A stretch of 54,529 nt of DNA from contig JANYDW010000028.1 of NCBI GenBank assembly GCA_025363455.1, positions 1-54,529 on the forward strand, in the 5' to 3' direction. This DNA is from Oleiharenicola sp. GTDB taxonomy: Bacteria > Verrucomicrobiota > Verrucomicrobiia > Opitutales > Opitutaceae. The notes under the pieces were generated by a model that saw only the letters and a program-made list of their open reading frames with translations, ran no database searches and was not told the DNA's origin. The position numbers and the translations under genes were made by a program. Shown piece by piece: positions 41,885-49,940 of the stretch (the first letter of the stretch is position 1; each line of letters begins with the position of its first letter).

Positions 41885-44800
41885 ATGAGTGTCGTTCCTA
41901 CCGCTGATCTGTCTGCGCTCGCGCTCCGGCTGGAAGGCGAACTGCACACGGGGCGGACGATGCGGGCGCTCTATGCGACGGATGCCTCCGAATATCAGGA
42001 GCTCCCGCTCGCCGTCGCCCTGCCCCGCTCGGAGGCCGATGTGCGCGAGCTGGTCACCTTTGCCCATGAACAACGGATTGGCCTGATTCCCCGCGGGGCG
42101 GGCACTTCGCTCGCGGGCCAGGTCGTGGGCAACGGCATTGTCGTGGACCTCGGGCGCCACCTGAATCGGATTATTTCCTTCGACGCCAGCGCGCGCCGGG
42201 TGCGGGTGCAACCGGGCGTGGTCCGCAACGAGCTCAACCTCTTCCTCCGGCCCCTTGGCGTGTTTTTTCCGCCCGAGACCGCCACCGCCAACCGCGCGAT
42301 GCTCGGCGGCATGGTGGGCAACAACTCCTGCGGCACCAACTCGATCATCTACGGCACCACCCGCGACCACCTCCTCTCGGCCCGCGGCTTCCTCAGCGAT
42401 GGTTCGGAAGTCACCTTCGGCCCGCTCACTCCCGAGCAATTCACCGCCAAATGCGCCGGACCCGCTTCGCTCGAAACCCAAATTTATCGCACCGTGCGCG
42501 ACCTGCTCGGCGATGCGAAGAACCGTCAACTCATCCGCGACTATTACCCCAAGCCCACCGTCACCCGTCGCAACACCGGCTACGCCCTCGACCGCCTGAT
42601 GGAATGCGCGCTGTTTGACCCGTCGTCAGCCCAGCCCTTCAATCTCTGCCGGCTGGTCGCCGGCTCCGAGGGCACCTTGTTTTTCGGCGTGGAGTTCGAA
42701 CTCAACGTCGAACCCCTGCCTCCTCCGGGCGCGCTGATGTGTGCGCACTTCGTCAGCGTGGCGGCCGCGTTAAAGGCCACGCTGATCGCCATGCGCCACC
42801 GGCCGCATGCCTGCGAATTGATTGACCGGATGCTGCTCGAATGCACCAAGGCCAACCGGGAGCAGGCGAAGAACCGGTTCTTCGTCCAAGGCGACCCGGG
42901 CGCGGTGCTGGTCATCGAGCTCCGGCACGAGAACCGCGCCGCGCTCGAGGCGGAGTTTCGCGGGCTCGAAGGCGAGCTTCGTGCCGCCGGCCTCGGCTAT
43001 GCTTTTCCCGTGCTCTGGGGCGACGAGGGCAACCGCGTCTGGGACCTGCGCCGCGCGGGCCAGGGCGTGCTCAACAACGTCGAGGGGGACGCCAAACCGC
43101 GGGAGATCGTCGAAGACACGGCCGTCGCCGTCGAGGACCTGCCCGCTTACATCGCCGAGTTCGACGCACTGATGCGCGGCAAGTATGGAATCGAATGCAC
43201 CTACTATGCCCACGCCGGCGCCGGCGAGTTGCACACCCGGCCGTTCTTTAACCTGAAAACCCCGGAGGGGCTGGCGATGTTCCGCAACATCGCGACCGAC
43301 GTGGCCGCGCTCGTGAAGAAATATCGCGGCTCGCTCTCGGGCGAACACGGCGATGGCCGCCTGCGCGGCGAGTTCATCCAGTTCATGGTGGGCGATGAGT
43401 GCTACGCGTTCATGCGCCGGGTGAAGGCCACCTTTGACCCGCACGGCATTTTCAACCCCGGCAAGATCATCGATACGCCGCCGATGGACACGTCGTTGCG
43501 CCACGGGCCGCACCAGCCCACGCCCGACTATGCGACGGTGTTCGATTTCAGCGGCACGCACGGCGTGTTGCGGGCCGCCGAGAAATGCGTGGGGAGTGGC
43601 GACTGCCGGAAATCCTCGCTCATGGGCGGCACGATGTGCCCGAGTTACATGGCCACGCGCAACGAGGCCGACTCCACGCGTGGCCGGGCCAATCTCCTGC
43701 GGCAGGTGCTCACCCACCCGCGCGATAGGGCGAATCCGTGGGACAGCCCTGAAATCGCGGACGTCATGGACCTTTGCCTGTCGTGCAAGGGCTGCAAGTC
43801 GGAGTGTCCCGCCAATGTCGACGTCGCCCGCCTCAAGGCCGAGTGGCAGCAGCACTATAACGATACCCACGGCGTGCCGCTCCGCTCGCGGCTCATCGCC
43901 AGCTTCGCCCGCTCCATGCGCTGGGCCGCGCGTTTTCCCGCGTTCTATAACTGGGCCGTCACAGCCCCCGACGTTTCGCGCTGGATCAAACGGTTCGCCG
44001 GCTTCGCGGAGAAGCGCAGCCTGCCGCCGCTGCATCCCACGACGCTGCGCGCGTGGTTTGCGAAGCATGGAAATGGTAGGGCGCGACCGCTGGGCGCGCC
44101 GTCTGGATCATCGCAAGCCAACGGCCGGCCCAGCGGTCCGGCCCCACCTCAATTTCCCCACGGCCGCGTCCATCTTTTCTGCGACGAGTTCACCAACTAC
44201 TCCGACACCCCTGTCGGCATCAAGGCCGTGGAACTCCTCAACCGTCTCGGCTACGAGGTGATCATCCCGGAGCACGTCGAGAGCGGCCGCGCGCAGCTAT
44301 CCAAGGGACTCGTCCGCGAGGCTCAGGCACTGGCCGTCCGCAACGTCGAGCTGCTGAAGGATGTGATCACGGCCGCCAGTCCGCTCATCGGCATCGAGCC
44401 CTCGGCCATCCTGGGATTCCGCGACGAGTATCCCGACCTGGTTCCGACACACCTCAAGCCGGCGGCGGCTGCCCTCGCCCAAAACGCCCTGCTCATCGAG
44501 GAGTTCATCGCCCGCGAGGCCGACGCCGGGCGCATCAAGCGGGAGTCCTTCCGCGCCGGCGAACAGTTCATTAAGCTCCACGGCCACTGCCACCAGAAGG
44601 CGCTATCGTCGCTCACCCCGACCGTGCGGATGCTTGAGCTGCCCGTCGGCCACCAGGTGGCGCTCATCCCCAGTGGTTGCTGCGGCATGGCCGGCTCCTT
44701 CGGCTACGAAGCCGAGCATTTCGAACTTTCCCAGCAGATCGGCGAACTCGTGCTGTTCCCCGCCGTCCGCGCCACCCCCGCCGCCACGCTCGTCGCCGCC

Positions 44801-44890
44801 CCCGGCACCAGTTGCCGTCACCACATCAAGGACGCCACCGGGCGCGTGGCCCTGCACCCGGTGGAAATCCTGCACGCGGCATTATTGTAG
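41885..44890 (+). CDS. FAD-linked oxidase fused to Fe-S and CCG domains (D-2-hydroxyacid dehydrogenase)
   Basis: A 1001-residue fusion (ATG at 41885; a TTG at 41867 is less likely). The N-terminal FAD domain reads LIPRGAGTSLAGQVVGNGIVVDLG and MLGGMVGNNSCGTNSIIYG. An oxidase C-terminal domain follows with GIECTYYAHAGAGELHTRPFFNL and SGEHGDGRLRGEF. Then come two Fe-S cysteine clusters (CVGSGDCRKSS, CLSCKGCKSECP) and CCG domains (HGHCHQKAL, SGCCGMAGSFG). This resembles fused GlcD/GlcF or D-lactate dehydrogenases. Residues 731-755 are encoded by a palindrome (44075-44148), and the TAG stop is in the next palindrome (44887-44940). Confidence 0.85.
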   Translation: MSVVPTADLSALALRLEGELHTGRTMRALYATDASEYQELPLAVALPRSEADVRELVTFAHEQRIGLIPRGAGTSLAGQVVGNGIVVDLGRHLNRIISFDASARRVRVQPGVVRNELNLFLRPLGVFFPPETATANRAMLGGMVGNNSCGTNSIIYGTTRDHLLSARGFLSDGSEVTFGPLTPEQFTAKCAGPASLETQIYRTVRDLLGDAKNRQLIRDYYPKPTVTRRNTGYALDRLMECALFDPSSAQPFNLCRLVAGSEGTLFFGVEFELNVEPLPPPGALMCAHFVSVAAALKATLIAMRHRPHACELIDRMLLECTKANREQAKNRFFVQGDPGAVLVIELRHENRAALEAEFRGLEGELRAAGLGYAFPVLWGDEGNRVWDLRRAGQGVLNNVEGDAKPREIVEDTAVAVEDLPAYIAEFDALMRGKYGIECTYYAHAGAGELHTRPFFNLKTPEGLAMFRNIATDVAALVKKYRGSLSGEHGDGRLRGEFIQFMVGDECYAFMRRVKATFDPHGIFNPGKIIDTPPMDTSLRHGPHQPTPDYATVFDFSGTHGVLRAAEKCVGSGDCRKSSLMGGTMCPSYMATRNEADSTRGRANLLRQVLTHPRDRANPWDSPEIADVMDLCLSCKGCKSECPANVDVARLKAEWQQHYNDTHGVPLRSRLIASFARSMRWAARFPAFYNWAVTAPDVSRWIKRFAGFAEKRSLPPLHPTTLRAWFAKHGNGRARPLGAPSGSSQANGRPSGPAPPQFPHGRVHLFCDEFTNYSDTPVGIKAVELLNRLGYEVIIPEHVESGRAQLSKGLVREAQALAVRNVELLKDVITAASPLIGIEPSAILGFRDEYPDLVPTHLKPAAAALAQNALLIEEFIAREADAGRIKRESFRAGEQFIKLHGHCHQKALSSLTPTVRMLELPVGHQVALIPSGCCGMAGSFGYEAEHFELSQQIGELVLFPAVRATPAATLVAAPGTSCRHHIKDATGRVALHPVEILHAALL
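44075..44148. repeat. GGTAGGGCGCGACCGC palindrome inside the FAD/Fe-S gene
   Basis: Begins GGTAGGGCGCGACCGCTGG and ends CCAGCGGTCCGGCCCCACC. It is translated in frame, in the linker between the Fe-S domain and the first CCG domain. Copies at 49646-49711 and (half) 52491-52516. Confidence 0.85.
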
Positions 44891-44940
44891 GAGCCTGCTT
44901 GCAGGCGATACGACATGGTCGCCTGCAAGCAGGCTCCTAC
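44887..44940. repeat. REP-like palindrome, GTAGGAGCCTGC family, copy 3
   Basis: Arms GTAGGAGCCTGCTTGCAGGC and GCCTGCAAGCAGGCTCCTAC are perfect. The TAG in its first bases (44888-44890) is the stop codon of the dehydrogenase gene. Confidence 0.9.
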
Positions 44941-45006
44941 ACCTCCGTTTGCCCGCCGCTTCTGCTGTCTTTCTTTTTGTGATTTTTTGTGCCTTTTTGT
45001 GGCCAG

Positions 45007-46290
45007 ATGAATTTCGACTACCCCGCCCGCCGGAAGCGCATCGCCCGATCCCTCGGCCTGACCAATGAAGTGCTGCTGATCGGCGCCGGTCAAACGGTAC
45101 CCAAGCCCGAGATCAGCGACGCCCTGCTGCCCTTCATCGCCCATCAGGAATATTATTACCTCACCGGCCACGCCGAGGCGATCGGCGGCATATTGGCCTA
45201 CGACCCACTCGGCGGCGAAGAAGGTTGGGTTTCATTTGTCCCCGAGGTCACCGAGCTGGACCGCGTGTGGGAGGGCCGGGAGCAGCTGCCCGGCGAACTG
45301 CTGGCCAAGTTTCCTGCCTGGTTCAGCGCCCGCCGCGGCCGGCCGGTCGTGCGGCTCGGCGCTCCGATCTCCGGCATACCCTACGATGACGGGCGCACCA
45401 AGGAGGTGCGCGAGCTCTACAAGCATGCGCGCCGGCCCAAGGAACCCGCCGAGGTCGAGCTGATGCAGCGGTGCGCCGTCGCGACGGCCGCGGGCTACGC
45501 CGCCATCCAGCCCCTGCTCCAGCCCGGCGTGAGCGAGCGGAAACTCCAGATCGAGCTCGAGGCGGAGTTTTTCCGCCACGGCCCGCAGATGACCGGCTAC
45601 GATTCCATTGTCGGGATCGGCGCGCGGAGCGCGGTGTTCCACGGGGCCCCTTCGCCGGACCGGATCGCGCGCGACGGCGACTTCATCCTCATCGATGCCG
45701 GCGCGCAGCTCGACCGCTATGTGATCGATGTTACCCGCACCTACGTCGCAGGCCGGCCCTCCGCCTTCCAGCGCGACCTCCACCAGGTGGTGCTCGGAGC
45801 CCAGATCCGTGCCTGCGCGAAGTGCCGCCCCGGCGCCGAATGGAAAGACCTGCATTTTGCCACCGCGGTGGACATGCTGGGCGGACTCGCCGCCATGGGC
45901 GTGCTGAAGGGCAACGCGCAGTCCCTCGTCGAACAGGAGGTCCACACGTTGTTCTACCCGCACGGCCTCGGGCACATGCTTGGCCTCGGCGTGCGCGATG
46001 CCAGCGGCCTTGAGCCCGGCCGCCTAAAGGATGAGCGCCCCAGCCTGCGCAGCCTGCGCATGGATCTGATCCTGCGCCCCGGCTACATCGTGACGGTCGA
46101 GCCTGGCCTGTATTTCATCCCGGCGATCCTCAACGACCGCAATCGGCGCGACAAATACCGCCGCACTGTCAACTGGGACGTCGTGGACCAGCACCTGCAG
46201 CTGGGCGGCGTCCGCGTCGAGGACAACCTTCTGGTCACAGAGGCCGACCCGGTAAACCTCACCGCCGCGATCCCCAAGGCGCTCGGCTGA
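45007..46290 (+). CDS. pepP: Xaa-Pro aminopeptidase (aminopeptidase P, M24B)
   Basis: A 427-residue cytosolic protease that removes N-terminal residues before proline. The start at 45007 gives MNFDYPARRKRIA, the family N-terminus. The M24 metal ligands are in IDAGAQLDRYVIDVTRTY (two Asp), HGLGHMLGLGVRD (His), VTVEPGLYF (Glu) and GGVRVEDNLLVT (Glu). It ends in direct contact with the convergent ccoI gene: its TGA and the ccoI stop adjoin at 46290/46291 without a spacer. Confidence 0.9.
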   Translation: MNFDYPARRKRIARSLGLTNEVLLIGAGQTVPKPEISDALLPFIAHQEYYYLTGHAEAIGGILAYDPLGGEEGWVSFVPEVTELDRVWEGREQLPGELLAKFPAWFSARRGRPVVRLGAPISGIPYDDGRTKEVRELYKHARRPKEPAEVELMQRCAVATAAGYAAIQPLLQPGVSERKLQIELEAEFFRHGPQMTGYDSIVGIGARSAVFHGAPSPDRIARDGDFILIDAGAQLDRYVIDVTRTYVAGRPSAFQRDLHQVVLGAQIRACAKCRPGAEWKDLHFATAVDMLGGLAAMGVLKGNAQSLVEQEVHTLFYPHGLGHMLGLGVRDASGLEPGRLKDERPSLRSLRMDLILRPGYIVTVEPGLYFIPAILNDRNRRDKYRRTVNWDVVDQHLQLGGVRVEDNLLVTEADPVNLTAAIPKALG

Positions 46291-48801
46291 TCAGACTTTC
46301 AGCCACCGGCGCATGCCGGCGCCCGTAATGGCGAGCGAAAGCAGGGAGCTGACCGGCATGAGGATCGCGGCCAGCAGCGGATTCATGTGGCCCGACACGG
46401 CCAAGCCGACCGCCAGGGCGTTGTAGGCGATCGAGAACACCAGCAGCCAGCACTGGGTGCGGGCCCGTGTTTCGTTGACCTCGAAGAGTCGCCGCAATCC
46501 GCCGAGACCGCGGCCTAGATAATAGAAGTCGGCCTTGCCCTCAAGCACGCCGCGGTGGATGACCGGCGTCCCCCGCACGAAGGCCGCGTCGAAGGCGAGG
46601 CTGTCGTTCGCCCCGTCACCGAGCATGAGGCTGTCGCTGCGGTCGAGGTCCCGCACCCACGCGGCCTTGTCCGCCGGAGTGGCTTCCGCCACCGCGTGAT
46701 CGGCGGGCAGGCCCAAGGCGCGGGCCATGGCGACCACTTTGGCCCGCCGATCTCCGCTCAGGATCAAGATGGTCAGGCCGCGGGCCTGCAACGCGGTGAT
46801 CTCTGCCACCGCATCGGTCCGCACAGCATCCTTGTAGCGAAACTTCGCCAGCATGACCCCGTCGCAGGCAAACTCGGTGTCGTGGGTTTCCGTCTGTAGG
46901 GCGGGATCGCTGATCCCGCCGGCTGGCGAAGACTCAGCACCGTTCGAGGCGGGATGCGGCGATCCCGCCGTACAGCTTTTCCACCCCGGCCGGCCCAAGG
47001 TCCACACCCCGGCACCGGTTTCCAGCCGCACGCCAAAACCCGGCAGGTCGCTGATCGTGCCCTCGAGCGGCTGCACACCGGATGCATCCGCGCGCGCCAG
47101 CAGGTTCTCCAGCAGGCTCTGGCTCACGGGATGCGGGTTATCGCGCACCAACGCCAGCAGCGCCGTCCGTGCGAGCGGGGCAAGACCGGCCAGGGCCTCC
47201 GGGTTCACCAATGCGGGAGTTTCCAAGGTGAGCGTGCCGGTCTTGTCGAAGATGATCTTGCGCAGGCGGGCGAGCCGCGGCCAGAGGTCGGCCGTGCGCA
47301 CGAAGACGCCCGAACGGCGCAGCGCGACCGTCGCCATCTCATCCACGAGCGGAAAGGCCAACCCGATGGCGCACGGACACGACACCACCAATACCGCTGT
47401 CACCACCGACCAAGTGCGCACTGCATCCTGCGAAGCCAGCCACCAACCGAGGCCCGCGAGCGTGGCGATGCCGATGATCGCAACCAGATAGCCCCCGACA
47501 ATCCGTTCCAAAGCGCGGTGGCGGTACGCATCGCGCGCGACTGGTTGCAGCAACTGCGCCAGTAACGATTCGCTCCAGGCTTGGGTGGCCCGCAACGGTA
47601 CGGCCTCGCGTGACAGCACCACAGCCCCGGCCGGCACCCGGCCTCCGGCCCGGTACTCGCGCGGGTCGGCCTCGCCCGAGATCCAGGCAGTCCCGAACAG
47701 CGCCGCGGCCGACTCCAGTTGCGACTCGACGGGCACGACCTGGCCCGGTCGCACCTCGAACTTGTCACCCGGCCGCAACTGCCCGACCGGCCGGTCCTCC
47801 CGCACCCCCGCGGGCCCGATGACACTGACGCGACGCGGACTCGCCTGTGCCCGGAGCAGGCGGCGCTGGTTTCGCTCCACCGCCACCACCTGGGCCCAGC
47901 GGCCGGTGAGCATCAACAAAATGAAAGCCCCGACAAAATCGAAATAGACGAACGCCCCGCGTCCGCTGGCCCAGCCATAGAACGAACCGGCGTAAGCCCC
48001 GACGATGCCGAGGGCGATCGGCAGGTCGATGTGCAGCACCCCGCTGCGCAGGGCCTGCAGCGCGCGACCGAGGAAATAACTTCCGCCCGCCAGCAAGCTG
48101 AGCGTGGCAAACGCCATGGCCAGCGTCCCGAACAGGGGCGCGTAGGCGAACGTCGCCGCCATGCCGAAATAGTGGGGCAGCGCGAACAACATGATGTTCA
48201 TCGCGAACGCCGCGCAGAGCCCGATCCGCCGCACCAGCGCCCGGCTCTCAGGGACAACCGGCTCCTCGCCGGGCGGCCCGACCAGGTAGTTGAAGGACTG
48301 CAAGGCCCGCGCGAAGGCGACCGCGTCGAAGCCGCCCGGCTGCCACCGCAGGCGCATCCGGCCCAGCGGAGCATCGGTCGCGATGTCGAGCGCGCCCGGT
48401 TGCTGGTGAAAGACTTTCTCGATCAGCCATACGCACCCGGCGCACGAGATGCCCTGCACTTCAAGGGTCAGCTCCGGAGGGCCCGCCGTCTCCTTTTCGG
48501 CCTCCGCCTGCAGCTCCGCCAGCCAAACATAGTCCCGCGGTTGGAAGACGACCTGATCCACCGGCGCCATCACGGCGTCGCGGATCTTGTAGTAACTCTC
48601 GAGCCCGTGCTCGTGGACCAGCCGGTGTATGTAGTTGCAGCCGGCGCAGCAGAAGCCCGCGGTCCGGGTCTGCTCCGTCGCCAGCGGCGTGCCACAATGA
48701 AGGCAAAGGTGGACAGGAACGGCTTGCGCGGCACGCAGTCCACGCACTCGCACCGTCGGGCTCGCGCCCCCGTCCACCAGGTCTTGTCCGGAGGGATTCA
48801 T
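46291..48801 (-). CDS. ccoI: copper-translocating P-type ATPase for cbb3 assembly (CcoI/FixI)
   Basis: An 836-residue P1B ATPase that supplies copper for the cbb3 oxidase. An N-terminal Cys-rich part (CLHCGTPL at 33-40, FCCAGC at 50-55) leads to the heavy-metal domain (GISCAGC, 118-124) and membrane helices. The CPC motif lies at 475-477, the phospho-Asp in DKTGT at 519-523 and the hinge GDGAND at 728-733. Two repeats are in frame. One (48708-48778) lies directly after the start codon and gives LVDGGASPTVRVRGLRAAQ. The other (46895-46974, residues about 609-636) lies in the nucleotide-binding part. The start at 48801 is used because the upstream frame is only a second copy of the same repeat. 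Confidence 0.9.
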   Translation of the reverse strand: MNPSGQDLVDGGASPTVRVRGLRAAQAVPVHLCLHCGTPLATEQTRTAGFCCAGCNYIHRLVHEHGLESYYKIRDAVMAPVDQVVFQPRDYVWLAELQAEAEKETAGPPELTLEVQGISCAGCVWLIEKVFHQQPGALDIATDAPLGRMRLRWQPGGFDAVAFARALQSFNYLVGPPGEEPVVPESRALVRRIGLCAAFAMNIMLFALPHYFGMAATFAYAPLFGTLAMAFATLSLLAGGSYFLGRALQALRSGVLHIDLPIALGIVGAYAGSFYGWASGRGAFVYFDFVGAFILLMLTGRWAQVVAVERNQRRLLRAQASPRRVSVIGPAGVREDRPVGQLRPGDKFEVRPGQVVPVESQLESAAALFGTAWISGEADPREYRAGGRVPAGAVVLSREAVPLRATQAWSESLLAQLLQPVARDAYRHRALERIVGGYLVAIIGIATLAGLGWWLASQDAVRTWSVVTAVLVVSCPCAIGLAFPLVDEMATVALRRSGVFVRTADLWPRLARLRKIIFDKTGTLTLETPALVNPEALAGLAPLARTALLALVRDNPHPVSQSLLENLLARADASGVQPLEGTISDLPGFGVRLETGAGVWTLGRPGWKSCTAGSPHPASNGAESSPAGGISDPALQTETHDTEFACDGVMLAKFRYKDAVRTDAVAEITALQARGLTILILSGDRRAKVVAMARALGLPADHAVAEATPADKAAWVRDLDRSDSLMLGDGANDSLAFDAAFVRGTPVIHRGVLEGKADFYYLGRGLGGLRRLFEVNETRARTQCWLLVFSIAYNALAVGLAVSGHMNPLLAAILMPVSSLLSLAITGAGMRRWLKV
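46895..46974. repeat. TGTAGGGCGGGATC palindrome inside ccoI
   Basis: Begins TGTAGGGCGGGATCGC, ends GCGATCCCGCCGTACA. It is translated in frame as TAGSPHPASNGAESSPAGG and on to PALQ, between the HP motif and the hinge. A short copy lies at 1951-1977. Confidence 0.85.
48708..48778 (+). repeat. 71-base direct repeat with GGTGGAC/GTCCACC ends, copy 1 (in ccoI N-terminus)
   Basis: Starts GGTGGACAGGAACGGCTTGC and ends CCCGTCCACC. Sixty-eight of 71 bases match the copy at 48831-48901. It is in frame in ccoI just after MNPSGQD. Confidence 0.9.
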
Positions 48802-48830
48802 CAGTCGAATCCTCCTCCGGTGAACGTAAT

Positions 48831-48901
48831 GGTGGACGGAAGCGGCTTGCGCGGCACGCAGTCCACGCACTCGCACCGTCGGGCTCGCGCCCCCGTCCAC
48901 C
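48831..48901 (+). repeat. 71-base direct repeat, copy 2 (between ccoI and the SafE-like gene)
   Basis: Starts GGTGGACGGAAGCGGCTTGC and ends CCCGTCCACC, only three differences from copy 1. It lies 52 bases away and upstream of the ccoI start, and also upstream of ATG codons that resemble the ccoI start region. Confidence 0.9.
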
Positions 48902-48925
48902 AAATTGTTGCTGAAAGGTTCATCG

Positions 48926-49627
48926 TCAGAAGCACACGAAGTTGTCTACGCCCGGCCCGCCTAGTCCGAGGGTGCCGCGCAGGCGCCACACGAGCACCGC
49001 CGCAACCGCCAGCGCCGCGACGGTCTGCATCCGCGCCAACCACACCGGCCCGAGCCGGACCCGAATCAGATGGAAGTTCACCTGCGCCAGCCAGAGCAGC
49101 GGCACGGTGCCGAGCCCGAAGGCCAGCAGCGTCTCCGCCCCGCGCGCAGCGGAGCCCGACAGCAGGGCCAGCGAAACCAGGAAATAGAGCGGGCCGCAAG
49201 GTAGCAGCGGCGTGGCCAGCCCGAGCAGGGCCGCGGAACGCACGCGGGAACCCCCGCGCAGCCGGGCGGCCACTGCGCCATAGGCCCGACCGAGCAGCGG
49301 GAGACGCGGCAGGCGCTGGTCGAAGCGCACCGCCACCGCGATGAAGAACAGCACGAGCAACCAGGGCAGCCAGCGCAGTGCGTCGGAACCAAGCAAGGCG
49401 AGCGGCCACCGCCCCAGCCCGCCGGCCAGCGCGCCGAGGATGGTATAGCCGGCGAGGCGGCAAAGATGATAGACGGTGCTGACCGTATGCGGGTCAGCGT
49501 CGCCGGCGCGGACCGGCATGAGCGCACAGGCCAGCGGACCGCACATCCCGGCGCAGTGCAGGCTGGTGATGAGCCCGGCAACGAGCGCCGTGCCGGGACC
49601 GGTGATGGCGGCGAGTTCGCCGTTCAT
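48926..49627 (-). CDS. SafE/TauE-like membrane protein of the cco operon
   Basis: A 233-residue membrane protein. The start at 49627 (MNGELAAITGPGTALVAG) is followed by several hydrophobic segments. The family motifs SLHCAGMCGPLACALMP and TPLLPCGPLYFLVSLALLSG are clear. It belongs to the group of SafE/CcoS-neighbour proteins that accompany cbb3 assembly genes and may export or shuttle copper or thiol compounds. It lies between ccoI and the small gene following ccoG. A palindrome (49646-49711) lies just upstream. Confidence 0.75.
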   Translation of the reverse strand: MNGELAAITGPGTALVAGLITSLHCAGMCGPLACALMPVRAGDADPHTVSTVYHLCRLAGYTILGALAGGLGRWPLALLGSDALRWLPWLLVLFFIAVAVRFDQRLPRLPLLGRAYGAVAARLRGGSRVRSAALLGLATPLLPCGPLYFLVSLALLSGSAARGAETLLAFGLGTVPLLWLAQVNFHLIRVRLGPVWLARMQTVAALAVAAVLVWRLRGTLGLGGPGVDNFVCF

Positions 49628-49645
49628 GGCCTGGCTCCCCCAGTT

Positions 49646-49711
49646 GGTAGGGCGCGACCGCTGGGCGCGCCGTAAGGACATTCGCGGACGGCCCGGCGGT
49701 CCGTCCCTACC
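49646..49711. repeat. GGTAGGGCGCGACCGC palindrome, copy 2
   Basis: GGTAGGGCGCGACCGCTGGG and a matching end CGGTCCGTCCCTACC. It lies between the SafE-like gene and its upstream neighbour; the copy at 44075-44148 is inside a gene. Confidence 0.85.
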
Positions 49712-49748
49712 GGCGCTACCGCGCCAAATACAACAAGATGTTCTGTCC

Positions 49749-49940
49749 TCATGGCCGGCCTTCCTTGGTAGTCAGTGGCACCGACTCGACTTTCACCAAG
49801 CGAGCCGCGGTGAACAACGCGACCCAGGCCAGACTGAGCAGCAAAAAGCCCGCGGTGACTCCGATCCACAGGGAACCGGTCTTGTAACGTAATACGTTAC
49901 AACCGGCATTTTCAGTCTCAGCGCTTGATGCCGTTTTCAA
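49749..49940 (-). CDS. small single-TM protein in the ccoH position
   Basis: A protein of about 63 residues, read from a TTG at 49940 that has a strong Shine-Dalgarno (GGAGGAGGAGG) provided by the end of ccoG, which it overlaps by 23 bases. It has one membrane segment (SLWIGVTAGFLLLSLAWVALFTA) and a short outer tail. It is at the place of ccoH/fixH but too short for that family, so I leave it unnamed. A 21-base palindrome (49882-49902) lies in frame and gives the residues CNVLRYK just before the membrane segment. No other in-frame start codon exists between the palindrome and the membrane segment. Confidence 0.6.
   Translation of the reverse strand: MKTASSAETENAGCNVLRYKTGSLWIGVTAGFLLLSLAWVALFTAARLVKVESVPLTTKEGRP
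49882..49902. repeat. 21-base TTGTAACGTA palindrome inside the small cco gene
   Basis: Identical in sequence to the palindrome at 6050-6070 (arms TTGTAACGTA and TACGTTACAA around A). Here it is coding. Confidence 0.85.

Noticed and set aside
48708..48901. Two 71-base direct repeats as a minimal CRISPR
   Set aside because: Only two copies, far too long for a CRISPR repeat, with inverted ends, no cas genes, and one copy is coding.
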